Notes: a model not told the origin generated them from the letters alone. A DNA stretch of 64,000 nt from Candidatus Manganitrophus morganii (GCA_021651055.1 JAJHOH010000001.1:2046001-2110000), one strand, 5' to 3'. Counted from the first letter of the stretch, positions 42,195 to 54,824 are shown. A program made the numbers and translations.

Positions 42195-43814
42195 TTACGT
42201 CGTTCCCGCTTTGGGAATCGCCAGCCCTTCCCGGTTCATAAGGTATTGCTGTCCGATCGTCAGGATGTTATTGACGAGCCAATAGAGGACCAAGCCCGAC
42301 GGGAAATTGAGGAAGAAGAAGGTGTAAATCACAGGGAGGAAGAGCATGATCTTTGCCTGCATCGGGTCCATTGTTGTCGGCTGCGTCCATTGCTGGAAAA
42401 ACATGCTGATCCCCATAATCACAGGCAATACGTAAAAGGGGTCTTTATCGGAAAGGTCTTGAATCCAGAACATGAATGGGGCTTGCCGCAGGTCAATCGT
42501 TGTATAAAGGACATTAAATAAGGCAATAAAAACAGGTATTTGTGCCAACATCGGCAGACAACCGCCGAAGGGGTTGATCTGGTGCTCTTTGTAAAGGTTC
42601 ATCAGCTCCCGATTCATCTTTTCACGATCGCCCGCATACTTCTTCCGAAGGGCCGCTACTTTTGGCTGGATCGCCGCCATATCTTTCATCGACGCAAGAC
42701 TCTTTCGGGTGATGGGGAAGAAGAGGACCTTCACGAGGACTGTAACGAGAATAATGGCCACCCCGTAGTTGTGGGTGAATTGGTAGAAGAATCGAAGGAT
42801 AAAATAGATCGGCTTTGCCACAAAACGAACGGGGGCCCAGCTCCCCATCATAAACCAGCCAAAGTCGATGCTTTCTTGTAGACCGGCGCCGATCTGCGCC
42901 AGTCGATCGTATTCTTTCGGACCGGCATAGATCCCAAATTGTTTTTGACCGGCCTGCTCTGCCGGAATCTTCAGGTCGACCCGAATCTGCTGCGCCCCTT
43001 CCTTTTCCACTGTGACCGCGCTCGTCTGCCCGACTTCCTTTGGAATCAAGGCACTGATGAAGTATTTATCCTGCAGCCCCGTCCATAAAACCTCCCCTTC
43101 GTGAGCCACCGTCCCGTTTACATCCGACTCCGCATCCTTGATCAATTCACTATTGACGTAGGTCGCCGCGCCGATGCTCCCGCCAAACTCCACCGCCCAA
43201 TTATTGATTCCGAAGTTCGTTCCGAGCGAGATCTTGTAGCCTTCTGGATAGCCTTCTGTCGCAATCCGGGTGTCGACCAAATAGTGATCATTGTGGAAAG
43301 TTAGCTCTTTCGTGATTTTCCGGCCATCCGGGCCGACCGTAGTGAGGGTCACCACCTCCATCGGCTTCTCCGGGCTGAGTTGGACAGTCTTTTCATCGAG
43401 GCTGTATAGCTGCTTCGATCCATTCGGCTCCTCTTGGGTGAAAACGGTCAAGGGAAAGGTTTTCACATCGTCTTGAAGGAGCTCGATCGGAACCGCTTCT
43501 CCCGTCTCCGATTTTTTGGTGTACTTTTTAAGTTGCCATTCTTTAATCGTCCCCCCGATGTTCGACAGGACGATACGGTAGAGATCGCTCTCGATCACTT
43601 TTACTTTTGCGTTCTTTTCCTCCACAACAGGCCCCCCAACCGAAACACTTTCTTGCGGTGGGGAAGATGGGGTGCTTTTTGGTGTCGCTTCCGTCGGTGC
43701 TTGCGTTACCTCAGGAGTCTCCGGAGCGGGGCCGACCATCCGTTCCATGAAGAACGGATAAGCAAAAATGATCGCGAGAGATAAAATTAAAAAAACAATA
43801 AGACGTTTTTCCAT
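42195..43814 (-). CDS. yidC: Membrane protein insertase YidC
   Basis: YidC inserts proteins into the inner membrane, alone or with SecYEG. The 539-residue protein is the Gram-negative type: an N-terminal helix (RLIVFLILSLAIIFAYPFF), a Pro/Thr-rich linker, a large periplasmic P1 domain (about 60-330), and the conserved five-helix core with FFPITRKSLASMKDMAAIQPK, the cytoplasmic hairpin RKKYAGDREKMNREL, GGCLPMLAQIPVFIALFNVL and a last helix ending in VNNILTIGQQYLMNR. The ATG at 43814 is preferred over the GTG one codon upstream. Confidence 0.97.
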   Translation of the reverse strand: MEKRLIVFLILSLAIIFAYPFFMERMVGPAPETPEVTQAPTEATPKSTPSSPPQESVSVGGPVVEEKNAKVKVIESDLYRIVLSNIGGTIKEWQLKKYTKKSETGEAVPIELLQDDVKTFPLTVFTQEEPNGSKQLYSLDEKTVQLSPEKPMEVVTLTTVGPDGRKITKELTFHNDHYLVDTRIATEGYPEGYKISLGTNFGINNWAVEFGGSIGAATYVNSELIKDAESDVNGTVAHEGEVLWTGLQDKYFISALIPKEVGQTSAVTVEKEGAQQIRVDLKIPAEQAGQKQFGIYAGPKEYDRLAQIGAGLQESIDFGWFMMGSWAPVRFVAKPIYFILRFFYQFTHNYGVAIILVTVLVKVLFFPITRKSLASMKDMAAIQPKVAALRKKYAGDREKMNRELMNLYKEHQINPFGGCLPMLAQIPVFIALFNVLYTTIDLRQAPFMFWIQDLSDKDPFYVLPVIMGISMFFQQWTQPTTMDPMQAKIMLFLPVIYTFFFLNFPSGLVLYWLVNNILTIGQQYLMNREGLAIPKAGTT

Positions 43815-43845
43815 CACTTATCTGAATTCCTCTAAATTAAAAAAA

Positions 43846-44055
43846 TTATTTTACCGGATCGTAACCGCCCGAGCAGAAGGGGTGGCACCGAATAAGGCGT
43901 TTAATGGTCAGGATGATCCCACGGAAAAACCCATGACGCTTGACCGCCTCAATGGAATAGGACGAACAGGTCGGGTAAAACCGACATGCAGGCGGAAGCA
44001 AAGGGGATATAATGCTTTGATAGAAACGAACAATAAAAATATAGATTAAGGCCAT
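43846..44055 (-). CDS. yidD: Membrane protein insertion efficiency factor YidD
   Basis: The 69-residue protein has the YidD signature: a short N-terminal helix [20 protein letters not shown], then [16 protein letters not shown] with the Cys pair, [16 protein letters not shown]. YidD helps YidC-mediated insertion. Its ATG directly follows the rnpA stop and it is 31 nt ahead of yidC. In this order the membrane-insertion pair is in the same transcript as RNase P protein and L34. Confidence 0.95.
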   Translation of the reverse strand: MALIYIFIVRFYQSIISPLLPPACRFYPTCSSYSIEAVKRHGFFRGIILTIKRLIRCHPFCSGGYDPVK

Positions 44056-44442
44056 TTATTCTGGGGGTTTCAGAAAAAAAGCTTTGATTTGGTCGGCTAC
44101 CTGATTTAAATTAAGGAGTTTCGATCCGACCCTGGGAATCACAACTAATTTGTGACCGCGGAGTGAAACTTTTTGGCGCCGGAGGGCCTCACGATAGACT
44201 CGTTTGATACGATTGCGCTCCACCGCCGATCCGAGCTTCTTACGAACATGGATAGCATAGAGTAGATCGGGAAACGGATCTTCCAAAGAAAAAATAACAA
44301 AGGAGGGAGAGATAAACTTTCTCCCTTCTGCAAAGACTCTTTGAACCTCTTCTTTCCGGGTCAGGCGCTTTAACTTGACGCTAGGCGTTTGTAAGGCGCT
44401 TCCGTCCTTTAGCACGCCGATTTTTAATAACTCTTCTACCAT
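44056..44442 (-). CDS. rnpA: Ribonuclease P protein component
   Basis: RnpA is the protein subunit of RNase P, which matures tRNA 5' ends and the tmRNA. The 128-residue frame contains the family core [45 protein letters not shown] and KLVVIPR. From the ATG at 44442 it carries about 25 extra N-terminal residues that overlap the rpmH coding region by 62 nt. No other good start exists nearer the usual N-terminus; GTG 44415 is possible but also inside rpmH. Thermus-type bacteria have a comparable rnpA-rpmH overlap. Confidence 0.92.
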   Translation of the reverse strand: MVEELLKIGVLKDGSALQTPSVKLKRLTRKEEVQRVFAEGRKFISPSFVIFSLEDPFPDLLYAIHVRKKLGSAVERNRIKRVYREALRRQKVSLRGHKLVVIPRVGSKLLNLNQVADQIKAFFLKPPE

Positions 44443-44521
44443 TGGCAGTCGACATCCTCTTCAAAAAACCGTGTGTGCGACTTCTTCTCAGTTTGCTCGG
44501 CTGGCGGTAGGTGACCGACAT
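44381..44521 (-). CDS. rpmH: 50S ribosomal protein L34
   Basis: This short 46-codon gene translates as [19 protein letters not shown] followed by [20 protein letters not shown] and RKRLTNA, a normal L34 with the conserved THGF, GR(K/R)V and RRAKGRKRL elements. The start ATG (44521-44519) follows GAAGGAGAAT. The last 62 nt overlap the 5' end of the rnpA frame. The gene sits at its usual place ahead of rnpA on the dnaA side of the operon and is the first gene leftward of the putative origin. Confidence 0.96.
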   Translation of the reverse strand: MSVTYRQPSKLRRSRTHGFLKRMSTANGRRVIKNRRAKGRKRLTNA

Positions 44522-44902
44522 AAATTCTCCTTCACATTGTGAATACGAAAATGTATATCTTCCTAAATTTCGGTGTTATTGTCAAGACTAAACTCGTTTT
44601 AAGTTTTGGAACCGAAAAATAAAGAGAGAAGTAGTAGTAAGTGGAGGGAAATCCTTGATAAGAGGACAAGGCCCTTTTTTTAAAAGAAGAAAAGCCGGGG
44701 ATACCGTTGTGGACAGGCTGGTTCATCCGATTAATCTCTTGATTCATTTTAGGCGATTTGATATATTAGAACAGCATTTTTGTCGGAATCTGTTCCTCGG
44801 CAGTTAGGTTCTTCACAGGGTAATTTCCAAGATACTGATTTACCTCGTAAACAAACTATTAACAACTGTTGATAAGATTGTGTGTAACTCCAGGAAAGTC
44901 GG
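44522..44902. other. Putative chromosomal origin (oriC) region between rpmH and dnaA
   Basis: This 381-bp gene-free, AT-rich gap lies between divergent rpmH and dnaA, the classic oriC location. A DnaA-box-like TTATCAACA is present on the minus strand (44875-44867) and a weaker TGTGGACAG at 44708-44716. AT-rich runs occur at about 44560-44640 and 44817-44870. Promoters for both rpmH and dnaA must also lie here. Only two box-like sites are seen by eye, so origin activity is inferred mainly from context. Confidence 0.5.
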
Positions 44903-46210
44903 ATGCAGTTGGACCAGATCTGGAAGCAACTCCTTGTTCAGCTGGAGCCTCACATTAACAGGCAGAGCTTTGAGACATGGCTGAAACCGACCTCCTTGGT
45001 TTCAATTTCCGGAAAGGATGTCCATGTTGCTGTGCCGAATCGTTTCTTCGGGGAGTGGATTAAGGAACATTACTACCCCCAGATGCAGGAGGCACTCGAA
45101 AAGGAATTAGCGGAGGAGGGGCTACGTATTCATTTCGTGGTCGATGAGAAGGGAGAGGCCGCCGGATCTCCTGAACGCGAGAGACGAAAAGGAAACCTCA
45201 ACCCGCGTTACACTTTTGATTCGTTCGTCGTCGGATCGAGTAATCAGTTCGCCCATGCCGCTTCCCGAAAGGTCGCGGAACGGCCGGGCACCTCATACAA
45301 TCCGCTCTTTCTCTACGGCGGGGTTGGACTTGGCAAGACCCATCTTCTGAGCGCCATCGGTAATTTCATCTCCACGCGCGACCCTCATCTCCGTATCGCC
45401 TATCTTTCCTCAGAACAGTTTACGAACGATGTGATCAACTCGATCCGATATGACAAGATGATTGAGTTTCGAAACAAGTACCGGAATGTCGACGCCCTCC
45501 TGATCGACGACATCCAGTTTATCTCCGGGAAGGAGCGGACCCAGGAGGAGTTTTTCCACACATTCAATACACTTTATGAGGCAAATAAGCAGGTGGTTAT
45601 CTCGAGCGATCGCTCGGCCAAAGAGATGTCCGACATCGAAGAGCGTCTCCGTTCTCGGTTTGAAATGGGATTGATCGCCGATATCCAGCCCCCCGATCTG
45701 GAGACGAAGATCGTGATTCTCCGGCGGAAGGCGGAGGTGGAGGGAATCCCCCTGCCGAATGATGTCGCGCTCCTCCTTGCGACCCATATCAAAACAAACA
45801 TTCGAGAATTGGAGGGGGCGCTGATTCGGCTCGGCGCGTTCAGCTCGCTGACGGGGCAGGAGATCACTGTTGAAATGGCCAAGCGTGTCTTGCGCGACAC
45901 CATCCAGGAAAAGAAAAGGGTTGTCACGATCGAGGATATCCAGCGGGCCGTGGCGGAACGGTTCCAGATCAAACTGGTCGAGCTCAAATCGAAGAAGCGA
46001 ACCAAAAACCTGGTGTTTCCCAGGCAAATCTGCATGTTTCTTTGCAGGGAGCTGACCAGCCTCTCTTTTCCGGAGATCGGCAAACACTTTGGAGGAAAGG
46101 ACCACTCCACCGTGATCCATGCCTGCAAACAGATTGAAAAAGGGATGGGAGAAGACTTCAATTTGAAAACCACACTCGACAGCTTGACCCAAAATTTGAA
46201 GGAGGAGTGA
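44903..46210 (+). CDS. dnaA: Chromosomal replication initiator DnaA
   Basis: The 435-residue initiator has domain I (WKQLLVQLEPHINRQSFETWLKP), a short linker, the AAA+ domain with Walker A LYGGVGLGKTHLL, Walker B LLIDDIQFI, sensor I VISSDRSAKEM and box VII EERLRSRFEMGL, and the C-terminal DNA-binding domain IV with FPEIGKHFGGKDHSTVIHACK. It binds DnaA boxes and melts oriC. AGGAAAG is upstream of the ATG. dnaN follows two nt after its stop, the standard dnaA-dnaN arrangement. Confidence 0.98.
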   Translation: MQLDQIWKQLLVQLEPHINRQSFETWLKPTSLVSISGKDVHVAVPNRFFGEWIKEHYYPQMQEALEKELAEEGLRIHFVVDEKGEAAGSPERERRKGNLNPRYTFDSFVVGSSNQFAHAASRKVAERPGTSYNPLFLYGGVGLGKTHLLSAIGNFISTRDPHLRIAYLSSEQFTNDVINSIRYDKMIEFRNKYRNVDALLIDDIQFISGKERTQEEFFHTFNTLYEANKQVVISSDRSAKEMSDIEERLRSRFEMGLIADIQPPDLETKIVILRRKAEVEGIPLPNDVALLLATHIKTNIRELEGALIRLGAFSSLTGQEITVEMAKRVLRDTIQEKKRVVTIEDIQRAVAERFQIKLVELKSKKRTKNLVFPRQICMFLCRELTSLSFPEIGKHFGGKDHSTVIHACKQIEKGMGEDFNLKTTLDSLTQNLKEE

Positions 46211-46212
46211 GA

Positions 46213-47337
46213 ATGAAGATCAAGATCGAGCGAAAAGAGCTGCTCACCGGGATCCAACGCGTGCAAGGGGTGGTCGAAAAACGCAATACGATGCCGATCC
46301 TCTCTCATATCCTCATGGAAGCACAACGTGAGAAGATCGCTCTCTTCGCGACCGATCTGGAAATCGGGATCCAGGGGGCCTACCCCGCAGAGATTCTGGA
46401 GCCGGGACGCCTCACTTTTTCGGCGCGGAAGCTCTTCGAGATCATCCGCGAGTTTCCGGAGGGAAAGGTGGAAATTACCGGTGAGGCGAACAACTGGGTC
46501 ACCATTCAATCGGGGAAGAGCCATTTCCGGATCGTGGGACTCCCGCCGGAGGAATTTCCGACCCCGCCGGCTTCGGACGCGGAGAGCAAGCTCCCGATCG
46601 ATGCGGCTGCCTTGTCCGACCTGATTCGACGGACCTTGTATGCCTCCGGGGAGAACGACGCCCGGTATATCCTCAACGGCGTCTTGGTTCAGCTGCAGGA
46701 GGCGGGGGGGAAGAAAAAGTTGATCCGCTTCGTCGCCACCGACGGGCACCGGCTCTCTTTGGCGGAGGCGCCGATCACCATCGACGCCGGTTCTCTCCCC
46801 GAACAGAACATTATCGTCCCGAAAAAGGCGATCTTGGAGATCAAGAAAGCGCTCGATGAAGGGGGAGACGATGGAGCGCCGGAGTTGGCGATCGGGAAGA
46901 ACCAGTTGGTCTTTCGACGCGGCGCCTTCGTCTTGACCTCCCGCCTGATGGAAGGGAACTACCCGAATTACCGGCAGGTCATTCCGACCGGAAACGACAA
47001 GAAGGTCTCGGTCAGCCGGGGGGGGCTCGAAGGGGGACTTCGCCGGGTCTCTCTTCTCGCCCGGGAGAAGACCAATGCGGTGAAGTTTACCCTCGAGAGC
47101 GGCCGGATCCTCCTCAACTCTAACAACCCGGAGATGGGAGAGGCGAACGAAGAGGTTGCCGCCTCCTTTGCGGGCGAGGGTTTCAGCACCGGATTTAATG
47201 CGCGGTATCTCCTCGATGCCTTGTCGGTGTTGGAGGGGGAAGAGGCGACGCTGGAATTCAAAGATTCTCTCTCCCCCTGCCTGATCAAAGAGGAAGGGAA
47301 AGGGTTCCTGGCGGTGGTGATGCCGATGCGCGTGTAA
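46213..47337 (+). CDS. dnaN: DNA polymerase III beta sliding clamp
   Basis: DnaN forms the ring clamp that holds polymerase III on DNA. The 374-residue protein starts MKIKIERKELLTGIQRVQGV and contains NTMPILSHIL, the hydrophobic cleft region with ATDGHRLSLAEA and the C-terminal end FLAVVMPMRV, matching the conserved MPMRL-type terminus. The ATG at 46213 is used rather than an in-frame GTG two codons earlier, since GGAGGAG is then at a good distance. It is next to dnaA and probably co-transcribed. Confidence 0.97.
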   Translation: MKIKIERKELLTGIQRVQGVVEKRNTMPILSHILMEAQREKIALFATDLEIGIQGAYPAEILEPGRLTFSARKLFEIIREFPEGKVEITGEANNWVTIQSGKSHFRIVGLPPEEFPTPPASDAESKLPIDAAALSDLIRRTLYASGENDARYILNGVLVQLQEAGGKKKLIRFVATDGHRLSLAEAPITIDAGSLPEQNIIVPKKAILEIKKALDEGGDDGAPELAIGKNQLVFRRGAFVLTSRLMEGNYPNYRQVIPTGNDKKVSVSRGGLEGGLRRVSLLAREKTNAVKFTLESGRILLNSNNPEMGEANEEVAASFAGEGFSTGFNARYLLDALSVLEGEEATLEFKDSLSPCLIKEEGKGFLAVVMPMRV

Positions 47338-47383
47338 TCGTCCACTCCGGACGGATTAAGATAAACAGGTTTCTGAGGAATAG

Positions 47384-49810
<2,427 letters not shown>

Positions 49811-49813
49811 GTA

Positions 49814-49909
49814 CAGGGGTAGGGCATAGGGGGTAGGGTATAGTTTTGGAAAAATAAGCAGAACGACCTTTTTTTACTACCCCCTATCCCCCCCCTACCC
49901 CCTGTTTTT
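49814..49909. repeat. G-rich inverted repeat between gyrB and gyrA (terminator-like)
   Basis: CAGGGGTAGGG and GGGGGTAGGG units at 49814-49838 are inverted at about 49878-49903 as CTACCCCCTAT and CCCTACCCCCTG, with a 40-nt AT-rich loop; TTTTTG follows. The long G/C stem with a T-run could end gyrB transcription, which would separate gyrA. The arms are built of tandem GGGGTAGGG-like units, similar in design to the repeat at 661-714. Confidence 0.65.
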
Positions 49910-49924
49910 GATCAAGGAGTTGCA

Positions 49925-52393
49925 ATGCCAGTAGATGAACAGAGAAACACCGTCAATCTCGAGACCGAGATGAAGTCGGCCTACATCAATTACGCCATGA
50001 GCGTGATCGTCGGCCGCGCCCTTCCCGACGTCCGGGACGGTCTCAAGCCGGTCCATCGGCGGATCCTCTACGCGATGTTCCGCGAGGGGCTTCTCTCCAA
50101 CCGGCGTTATTCCAAATCGGCCGGCGTCGTCGGCGAGGTGATCAAGAAATACCACCCTCACGGCGATGCGGCGGTCTACGATGCGATGGTCCGGATGGCG
50201 CAAGAGTTCAATATGCGCTATCTCATGGTCGACGGCCAGGGGAACTTCGGCTCGATCGACGGCGACCCCCCGGCGGCCTACCGCTACACCGAGGCGCGCC
50301 TCACCAAGCTCGCCGAGGAGATGCTCGCCGACATCGACATGGAAACGGTCGACTTCGTCCCGAACTTCGACGAATCGGTCGTGGAGCCGACCGTCCTCCC
50401 GACCCGGATCCCGCAGCTTCTGATGAACGGCTCCTCGGGCATCGCCGTCGGAATGGCCACCAACATTCCGCCGCACAATCTCGGCGAGTTGATCGACGGG
50501 CTAACCCAGCTCCTCAACGACCCGGCCCTCTCGATCGAAACGCTGATGCAGACGATCAAGGGACCCGACTTCCCGACCGCCGGCTTTATCTATGGCACCA
50601 AGGGGATTCAAGACGCCTATCTGACCGGCCGCGGCTCCATTCAGCTTCGTGCCCGCGCCGTCATCGAGGTGAGCGAGAAAACCGAGAGAGAGACGATCGT
50701 CGTCACCGAGCTCCCCTATCAGGTCAACAAAGCGCGGCTGATCGAAAAAATCGCCGAGCTGATCCGGGATCGAAAAATCGAAGGGATCTCCGACCTGCGC
50801 GACGAGTCGGACCGCGACGGGATGCGGATCGTCATCGAGTTGAAACGAGGTGAGATCGCCTCGATCATCCTCAATCAGCTCTATAAGCATACGCAGATGC
50901 AGTCGAGCTTCGGGGTGATCATGTTGTCGCTGGTGAACAACCAGCCGCAGGTCTTGAACCTCAAGCAAATGCTCCAGTACTTCCTCGACTTCCGGCGGGA
51001 AGTGATTATTCGCCGGACCCGTTTCGAATTGCGAGAGGCGGAGGCGCGCGCCCACATTTTGGAAGGGCTCAAGATCGCCCTCGACCACCTGGATGAAGTC
51101 ATCGCCCTGATCCGCAGCTCCCCTTCTCCGGACGAAGCGAAGAGCGGCCTGATGCGGCGGTTCGGCCTCTCCGAGCTCCAGGCGCAAGCGATCCTCGACA
51201 TGCGGCTGCAGCGGCTGACCGGGCTGGAGCGCGACAAACTCATCGCGGAATATCGGGAGGTCCTCCAGAAGATCGAGCAGCTCAAAGCGCTCTTGGCGAG
51301 CGACGCCCTCATCCGAAAAGCGATTCAGGATGAGCTGACCGAGATTCGAGAGAAGTATGCCGACGACCGGCGGACCGAGATCCTCCCCGAGGCGGGCGAA
51401 ATTCACATCGAAGATCTGATCGCGCCGGAGGAGATGGTCATCACCGTCACCCACACCGGCTACATCAAGCGGACCCCCTCCTCGGTCTACCGAAGCCAGC
51501 GGCGCGGCGGGAAGGGAAAAATCGGCGCCGGCCTCAAAGAAGAGGACTTCGTCGAACATCTCTTCGCCGCCTCGACGCATGACTACCTCCTCTTCTTCAC
51601 CGACGCCGGCCGGGTTTACTGGTTGAAGGTCCACCAGATCCCCGAAGCGGGCCGCGCGACGAAGGGAAAGGCGATCGTCAATCTGTTGCAGATCGCGCAG
51701 ACGGAGCAGATCACCGCGATCCTCTCGGTCGATCAATTCCAGGAGGGAAAGTTCGTCGTCATGTCGACGCGGAAGGGATTGATCAAGAAGACGGCCCTCT
51801 CGGCCTACAGCAACCCGCGCGCCGGGGGAATCCGGGCGATCAATTTGGAGGAGGGGGATCGGCTGATGGCGGCCCGGTTGACCTCTGGGAATCACGAGAT
51901 CCTGCTTGGGACTAAACACGGACTCTCGATCCGCTTTCACGAGGAGGAGGCGCGCGCCGTCGGCCGGGTGGCCACCGGCGTCTGGGGAATTCGTCTAGAG
52001 GAAGGAGACGAGGTGATCAGCGCCGAGGTCCTCGCTCCGAATGCCCAGGCAAGCATCATGACCATTACGGAAAAGGGCTACGGCAAACGGACGGAGCTCT
52101 CGGAGTATCGGACGCAAGGGCGCGGCGGCCATGGCATCATCACCATCCAGACCAGTCCCCGCAACGGCTGCGTCATCGCCGCCCTGCAGGTGAAAGACGA
52201 AGAAGAGGTCATGCTCGTCACGACAATCGGAAAGATTCTTCGTCTTAGAGCGGGAGACATCCGGGTCATCGGCCGTAACACACAGGGGGTCCGCCTCATC
52301 GATCTTGAAGGGGAAGAGCGGGTCTGCGGGGTGGCCCGCTTGGCGGAAAAGGGGGAACGCGAAGAATCGGCGGATGCCGGGGATGACGCGTGA
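49925..52393 (+). CDS. gyrA: DNA gyrase subunit A
   Basis: The 822-residue subunit has the breakage-reunion start [20 protein letters not shown], the active-site Tyr121 (YRYTEARL), [18 protein letters not shown], the coiled-coil tower, and the C-terminal beta-pinwheel with the GyrA box QRRGGKG (near 524-530). In the quinolone-determining region the residue corresponding to E. coli Ser83 is Ala82 ([10 protein letters not shown]), while the Asp87 equivalent (Asp86) is kept. AAGGAG precedes the ATG. The next gene starts within its stop (GTGA). Confidence 0.98.
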   Translation: MPVDEQRNTVNLETEMKSAYINYAMSVIVGRALPDVRDGLKPVHRRILYAMFREGLLSNRRYSKSAGVVGEVIKKYHPHGDAAVYDAMVRMAQEFNMRYLMVDGQGNFGSIDGDPPAAYRYTEARLTKLAEEMLADIDMETVDFVPNFDESVVEPTVLPTRIPQLLMNGSSGIAVGMATNIPPHNLGELIDGLTQLLNDPALSIETLMQTIKGPDFPTAGFIYGTKGIQDAYLTGRGSIQLRARAVIEVSEKTERETIVVTELPYQVNKARLIEKIAELIRDRKIEGISDLRDESDRDGMRIVIELKRGEIASIILNQLYKHTQMQSSFGVIMLSLVNNQPQVLNLKQMLQYFLDFRREVIIRRTRFELREAEARAHILEGLKIALDHLDEVIALIRSSPSPDEAKSGLMRRFGLSELQAQAILDMRLQRLTGLERDKLIAEYREVLQKIEQLKALLASDALIRKAIQDELTEIREKYADDRRTEILPEAGEIHIEDLIAPEEMVITVTHTGYIKRTPSSVYRSQRRGGKGKIGAGLKEEDFVEHLFAASTHDYLLFFTDAGRVYWLKVHQIPEAGRATKGKAIVNLLQIAQTEQITAILSVDQFQEGKFVVMSTRKGLIKKTALSAYSNPRAGGIRAINLEEGDRLMAARLTSGNHEILLGTKHGLSIRFHEEEARAVGRVATGVWGIRLEEGDEVISAEVLAPNAQASIMTITEKGYGKRTELSEYRTQGRGGHGIITIQTSPRNGCVIAALQVKDEEEVMLVTTIGKILRLRAGDIRVIGRNTQGVRLIDLEGEERVCGVARLAEKGEREESADAGDDA

Positions 52394-53280
52394 GATGGAA
52401 ATTCAAAGCCGTTTTATGGGGGGCGGTCGCTCTCGCCGCCCTCTTCCTGACCGTCTGGAGTGTCTGGTCGAGCGCCGAGCGGATTCCCAAGCGGTATCTT
52501 GAATCGGCCGAGCAGAAATGGCGGGCCGATGATTATCTCGGCGCGGTCCGGGAGTATGAAAAGATTTCGGAGGAATACCCCCGAAGCAAATTCATTCCGG
52601 AGGCCGTTTTTTGGAGCGGCGTCCTCTACCACCTCTATCTAAACGATTCTCAGAAGGCGGTCGATGCATTCCAAAAGACGATCCGCCTCGCCGCTTCCAC
52701 ACCGAAAAATACACATGCCCTCTCCGCCCGCCGCTACCTCGCCGAAGTCTATGAAAAGAAATATGGCAAACTCCGTGAGGCGATCTCCGAGCACGAGAAG
52801 GTGATGGAGCTCAGCGACGACTCCGATCAGATTTTGGAGAGCCAGTTCAAGATCGGCGAGCTTTATTTCGCGCAGGGAAATGTCGAGCAGGCCCGGACCG
52901 AATGGGATCTTCTGATCAAGCGCGATCCGAAAAGCCGTTGGGCGCCGGCGGCGCTCTATCGCCAGGGAAGCAGCTACTTTATCGAGGGGAGATGCAAAGA
53001 GGCGATCGGATTTTATCGGCGTCTTATCGCCGATTATTCCGATAGCGACATGAGCCCGTTCGCGAAGTTTCGGACGGCGAACTGTTTGGAAGAGGGAAAC
53101 CGGGCCGAAGAGGCCCTTCAGCTTTATCGCCAGTTGGAAGGGCGCTATCCGAACAAGGAGCTCCTCGAAGCGAAAATCCGGCAGCTCGAGAAGGGGTTGC
53201 CGAAAAACGCCGGAACGACCGCGGCGGAGCCGATCAGCGCGGCGCCCGATCCGGCGAGCTCGCCCGCGCCGACCCCTTAA
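52390..53280 (+). CDS. TPR-repeat membrane-anchored protein
   Basis: The 296-residue protein has one N-terminal membrane helix ([20 protein letters not shown]) and then a solenoid of tetratricopeptide repeats from about residue 38 to 260 ([60 protein letters not shown] and others). A Pro/Ala-rich tail ends it. Layout resembles BamD/CpoB-like TPR proteins facing the periplasm. The start is GTG at 52390 overlapping the gyrA stop (GTGA), so it is translationally coupled to gyrA. Its 3' end overlaps a convergent gene by 47 nt. Confidence 0.85.
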   Translation: MRWKFKAVLWGAVALAALFLTVWSVWSSAERIPKRYLESAEQKWRADDYLGAVREYEKISEEYPRSKFIPEAVFWSGVLYHLYLNDSQKAVDAFQKTIRLAASTPKNTHALSARRYLAEVYEKKYGKLREAISEHEKVMELSDDSDQILESQFKIGELYFAQGNVEQARTEWDLLIKRDPKSRWAPAALYRQGSSYFIEGRCKEAIGFYRRLIADYSDSDMSPFAKFRTANCLEEGNRAEEALQLYRQLEGRYPNKELLEAKIRQLEKGLPKNAGTTAAEPISAAPDPASSPAPTP

Positions 53281-53749
53281 TTTCGCCCTGCCTATGGAGA
53301 AGATGCCGCCGAAGCGCGCGGCGGACCGCCTCTTTCAATTCCATATCCGGAATCGATACGATCTGCTGCTCGATGAAGGCCGCCTCTTCGGCCGTGCACT
53401 CTCCTTCCAGAGCAGGGGCCTCTTGGGGTGATTCGAGGGGGGGAGGAAGCGGGCCGGTCCGAAGCTGAATCTTCCGGATGGACGCTTTCTCCAAGAGCCG
53501 GTTGCATTTTTCGATGATCTCTTTCTTTAAAAAAGAGAGCTGATGCATCCAGACGGCGCTGTCGACCGTGAGATGAAGGGTGTCGAAGCGGATCTCCGCG
53601 GGATAGGTATGGGAGGCGATTTGGGGGCCGACGATCTCCCTCCAACGGATCTGCAACAATGCGCCGGAAATCCCCTTCTCCAAGCCGAAATCTTTGATGA
53701 TTCCCTTGAGGATCGGCGAAATCGATGTTGGAGAGAATCCCTTCGACAT
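53234..53749 (-). CDS. DUF721/DciA-like protein
   Basis: The 171-residue protein has the DUF721/DciA core LLQIRWREIVGPQIASHTYPAE then LHLTVDSAVWMHQLSFLKKEII (about residues 30-80), the KH-like fold that loads the replicative helicase in bacteria lacking DnaC/DnaI. A variable C-terminal tail follows. Placement close to dnaA-dnaN-gyrBA agrees with a replication role. The ATG at 53749 is chosen as it gives the usual N-terminus; a longer upstream frame crosses the divergent smpB promoter. It overlaps the TPR gene tail to tail by 47 nt. Confidence 0.85.
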   Translation of the reverse strand: MSKGFSPTSISPILKGIIKDFGLEKGISGALLQIRWREIVGPQIASHTYPAEIRFDTLHLTVDSAVWMHQLSFLKKEIIEKCNRLLEKASIRKIQLRTGPLPPPLESPQEAPALEGECTAEEAAFIEQQIVSIPDMELKEAVRRALRRHLLHRQGEIKGSARASSPDRAPR

Positions 53750-53828
53750 GGGATCGATGTTATAATAGCGCCCAGGTGAAGTCAACGTGAAAGGATCGGC
53801 CCGCGGGCCCGTTCGAGCGGAATAGATC

Positions 53829-54308
53829 ATGGCGGTCGAAAAAGAGAACGATTCATTGGTGGTCAGCAACCGGAAGGCCTTCCACGATTATTTTATCGAG
53901 GAGACGCTGGAGGCGGGAATTGTCCTCGCCGGGACCGAGGTCAAGTCGCTTCGCGAGGGACGAATCAACTTGAAAGACAGCTTCGCCCGGGTTGAAAATG
54001 GGGAGGTCTTGCTATATAATTGCCACATCAGCCCCTACAGCCACGGCAACATTTCCAACCACGACCCGACGCGGACGCGAAAGCTCCTCCTTCAAAGGCG
54101 AGAAATCGAACGGCTCCTCGGGAAGGCCCAGCAGAAGGGATACACATTGGTGCCGCTGAAGATCTATTTTAAACGGGGTTGGGCCAAAGTAGAGATCGGG
54201 TTGGCGGTCGGAAAGAAGTTGTACGACAAGCGCGAAACCGAATCAAAAAAGTCGGCCCAGCGTGAAATCGAAAAAGCCGTCCGGGGAAAGAAACAAGACA
54301 AGTTCTGA
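53829..54308 (+). CDS. smpB: SsrA-binding protein SmpB
   Basis: SmpB binds tmRNA and brings it to stalled ribosomes. The 159-residue protein has [40 protein letters not shown], the ISPYSHGN motif, and a basic tail [20 protein letters not shown]. Length and motifs are standard. The ssrA gene for its RNA partner begins 164 bp downstream on the same strand, a frequent arrangement. The ATG at 53829 has no strong purine-rich site but matches the family N-terminus. Confidence 0.96.
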   Translation: MAVEKENDSLVVSNRKAFHDYFIEETLEAGIVLAGTEVKSLREGRINLKDSFARVENGEVLLYNCHISPYSHGNISNHDPTRTRKLLLQRREIERLLGKAQQKGYTLVPLKIYFKRGWAKVEIGLAVGKKLYDKRETESKKSAQREIEKAVRGKKQDKF

Positions 54309-54385
54309 TGATTTCGTGTATGAGGTCATCGGAAATACCAGCAGCAGGCTTGGCCTGTCCGAGCATTTATAGAACAAGCGAGCAT

Positions 54386-54448
54386 CCGGCTTTGCCGGTG
54401 CAAGCGTTCGGGGCGTGGGGGCATCGGAGGATTCCCGCGAAGCGGGAA
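54386..54448. repeat. Two short palindromes between smpB and ssrA
   Basis: CCGGCTTTGCCGG at 54386-54398 and TTCCCGCGAAGCGGGAA at 54432-54448. The second has the same core as the dispersed repeat at 9327-9392. No gene lies in this 164-bp gap. Confidence 0.6.
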
Positions 54449-54472
54449 CCGCACGGGCCCCCACATACAATA

Positions 54473-54819
54473 GGGGGCGATCGGATTCGACGGGGATAAA
54501 GAGGTTAAGGAACGCATGCCGAGGTCCCATTGGGCTCGTTAAACAAATGGGAAAAACATAATTGCTAATGAACAATTAGCTCTCGCTGCCTAAACGCAGT
54601 GACATCGACTTTCCGTCGCCTGTGCGGGGGGAAGATGCCAGATAGCAGGCTGGCCTGACTCTTCGCCTTGGGGAGTTGGGTGAGATCTTTCGAGGCTAGC
54701 GGAAGAGGGAGCCTGTCTCTGGGCGACCTTGGACGCGAACTCCAAAATAGAGACTAAGCATGTAGTGTTCTTTTTCTGAATATCTTCGGACGCGGGTTCA
54801 ATTCCCGCCGCCTCCACCA
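54473..54819 (+). ncRNA. ssrA: Transfer-messenger RNA (tmRNA)
   Basis: The 347-nt RNA starts GGGGGCGATCGGATTCGACG and ends in a tRNA-like TGGTTCAA-type arm (GGGTTCAATTCCCGCC) and CCTCCACCA with an encoded CCA. The 5' GGGGGCG pairs with 3' CGCCTCC to form the acceptor stem. The tag frame begins at GCT 54564 and ends at TAA 54591-54593, reading A-N-E-Q-L-A-L-A-A. It rescues stalled ribosomes with SmpB and marks proteins for proteolysis. The AT-richer gene block starts right after its 3' end, a common integration site. Confidence 0.97.
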
Positions 54820-54824
54820 ATTTG

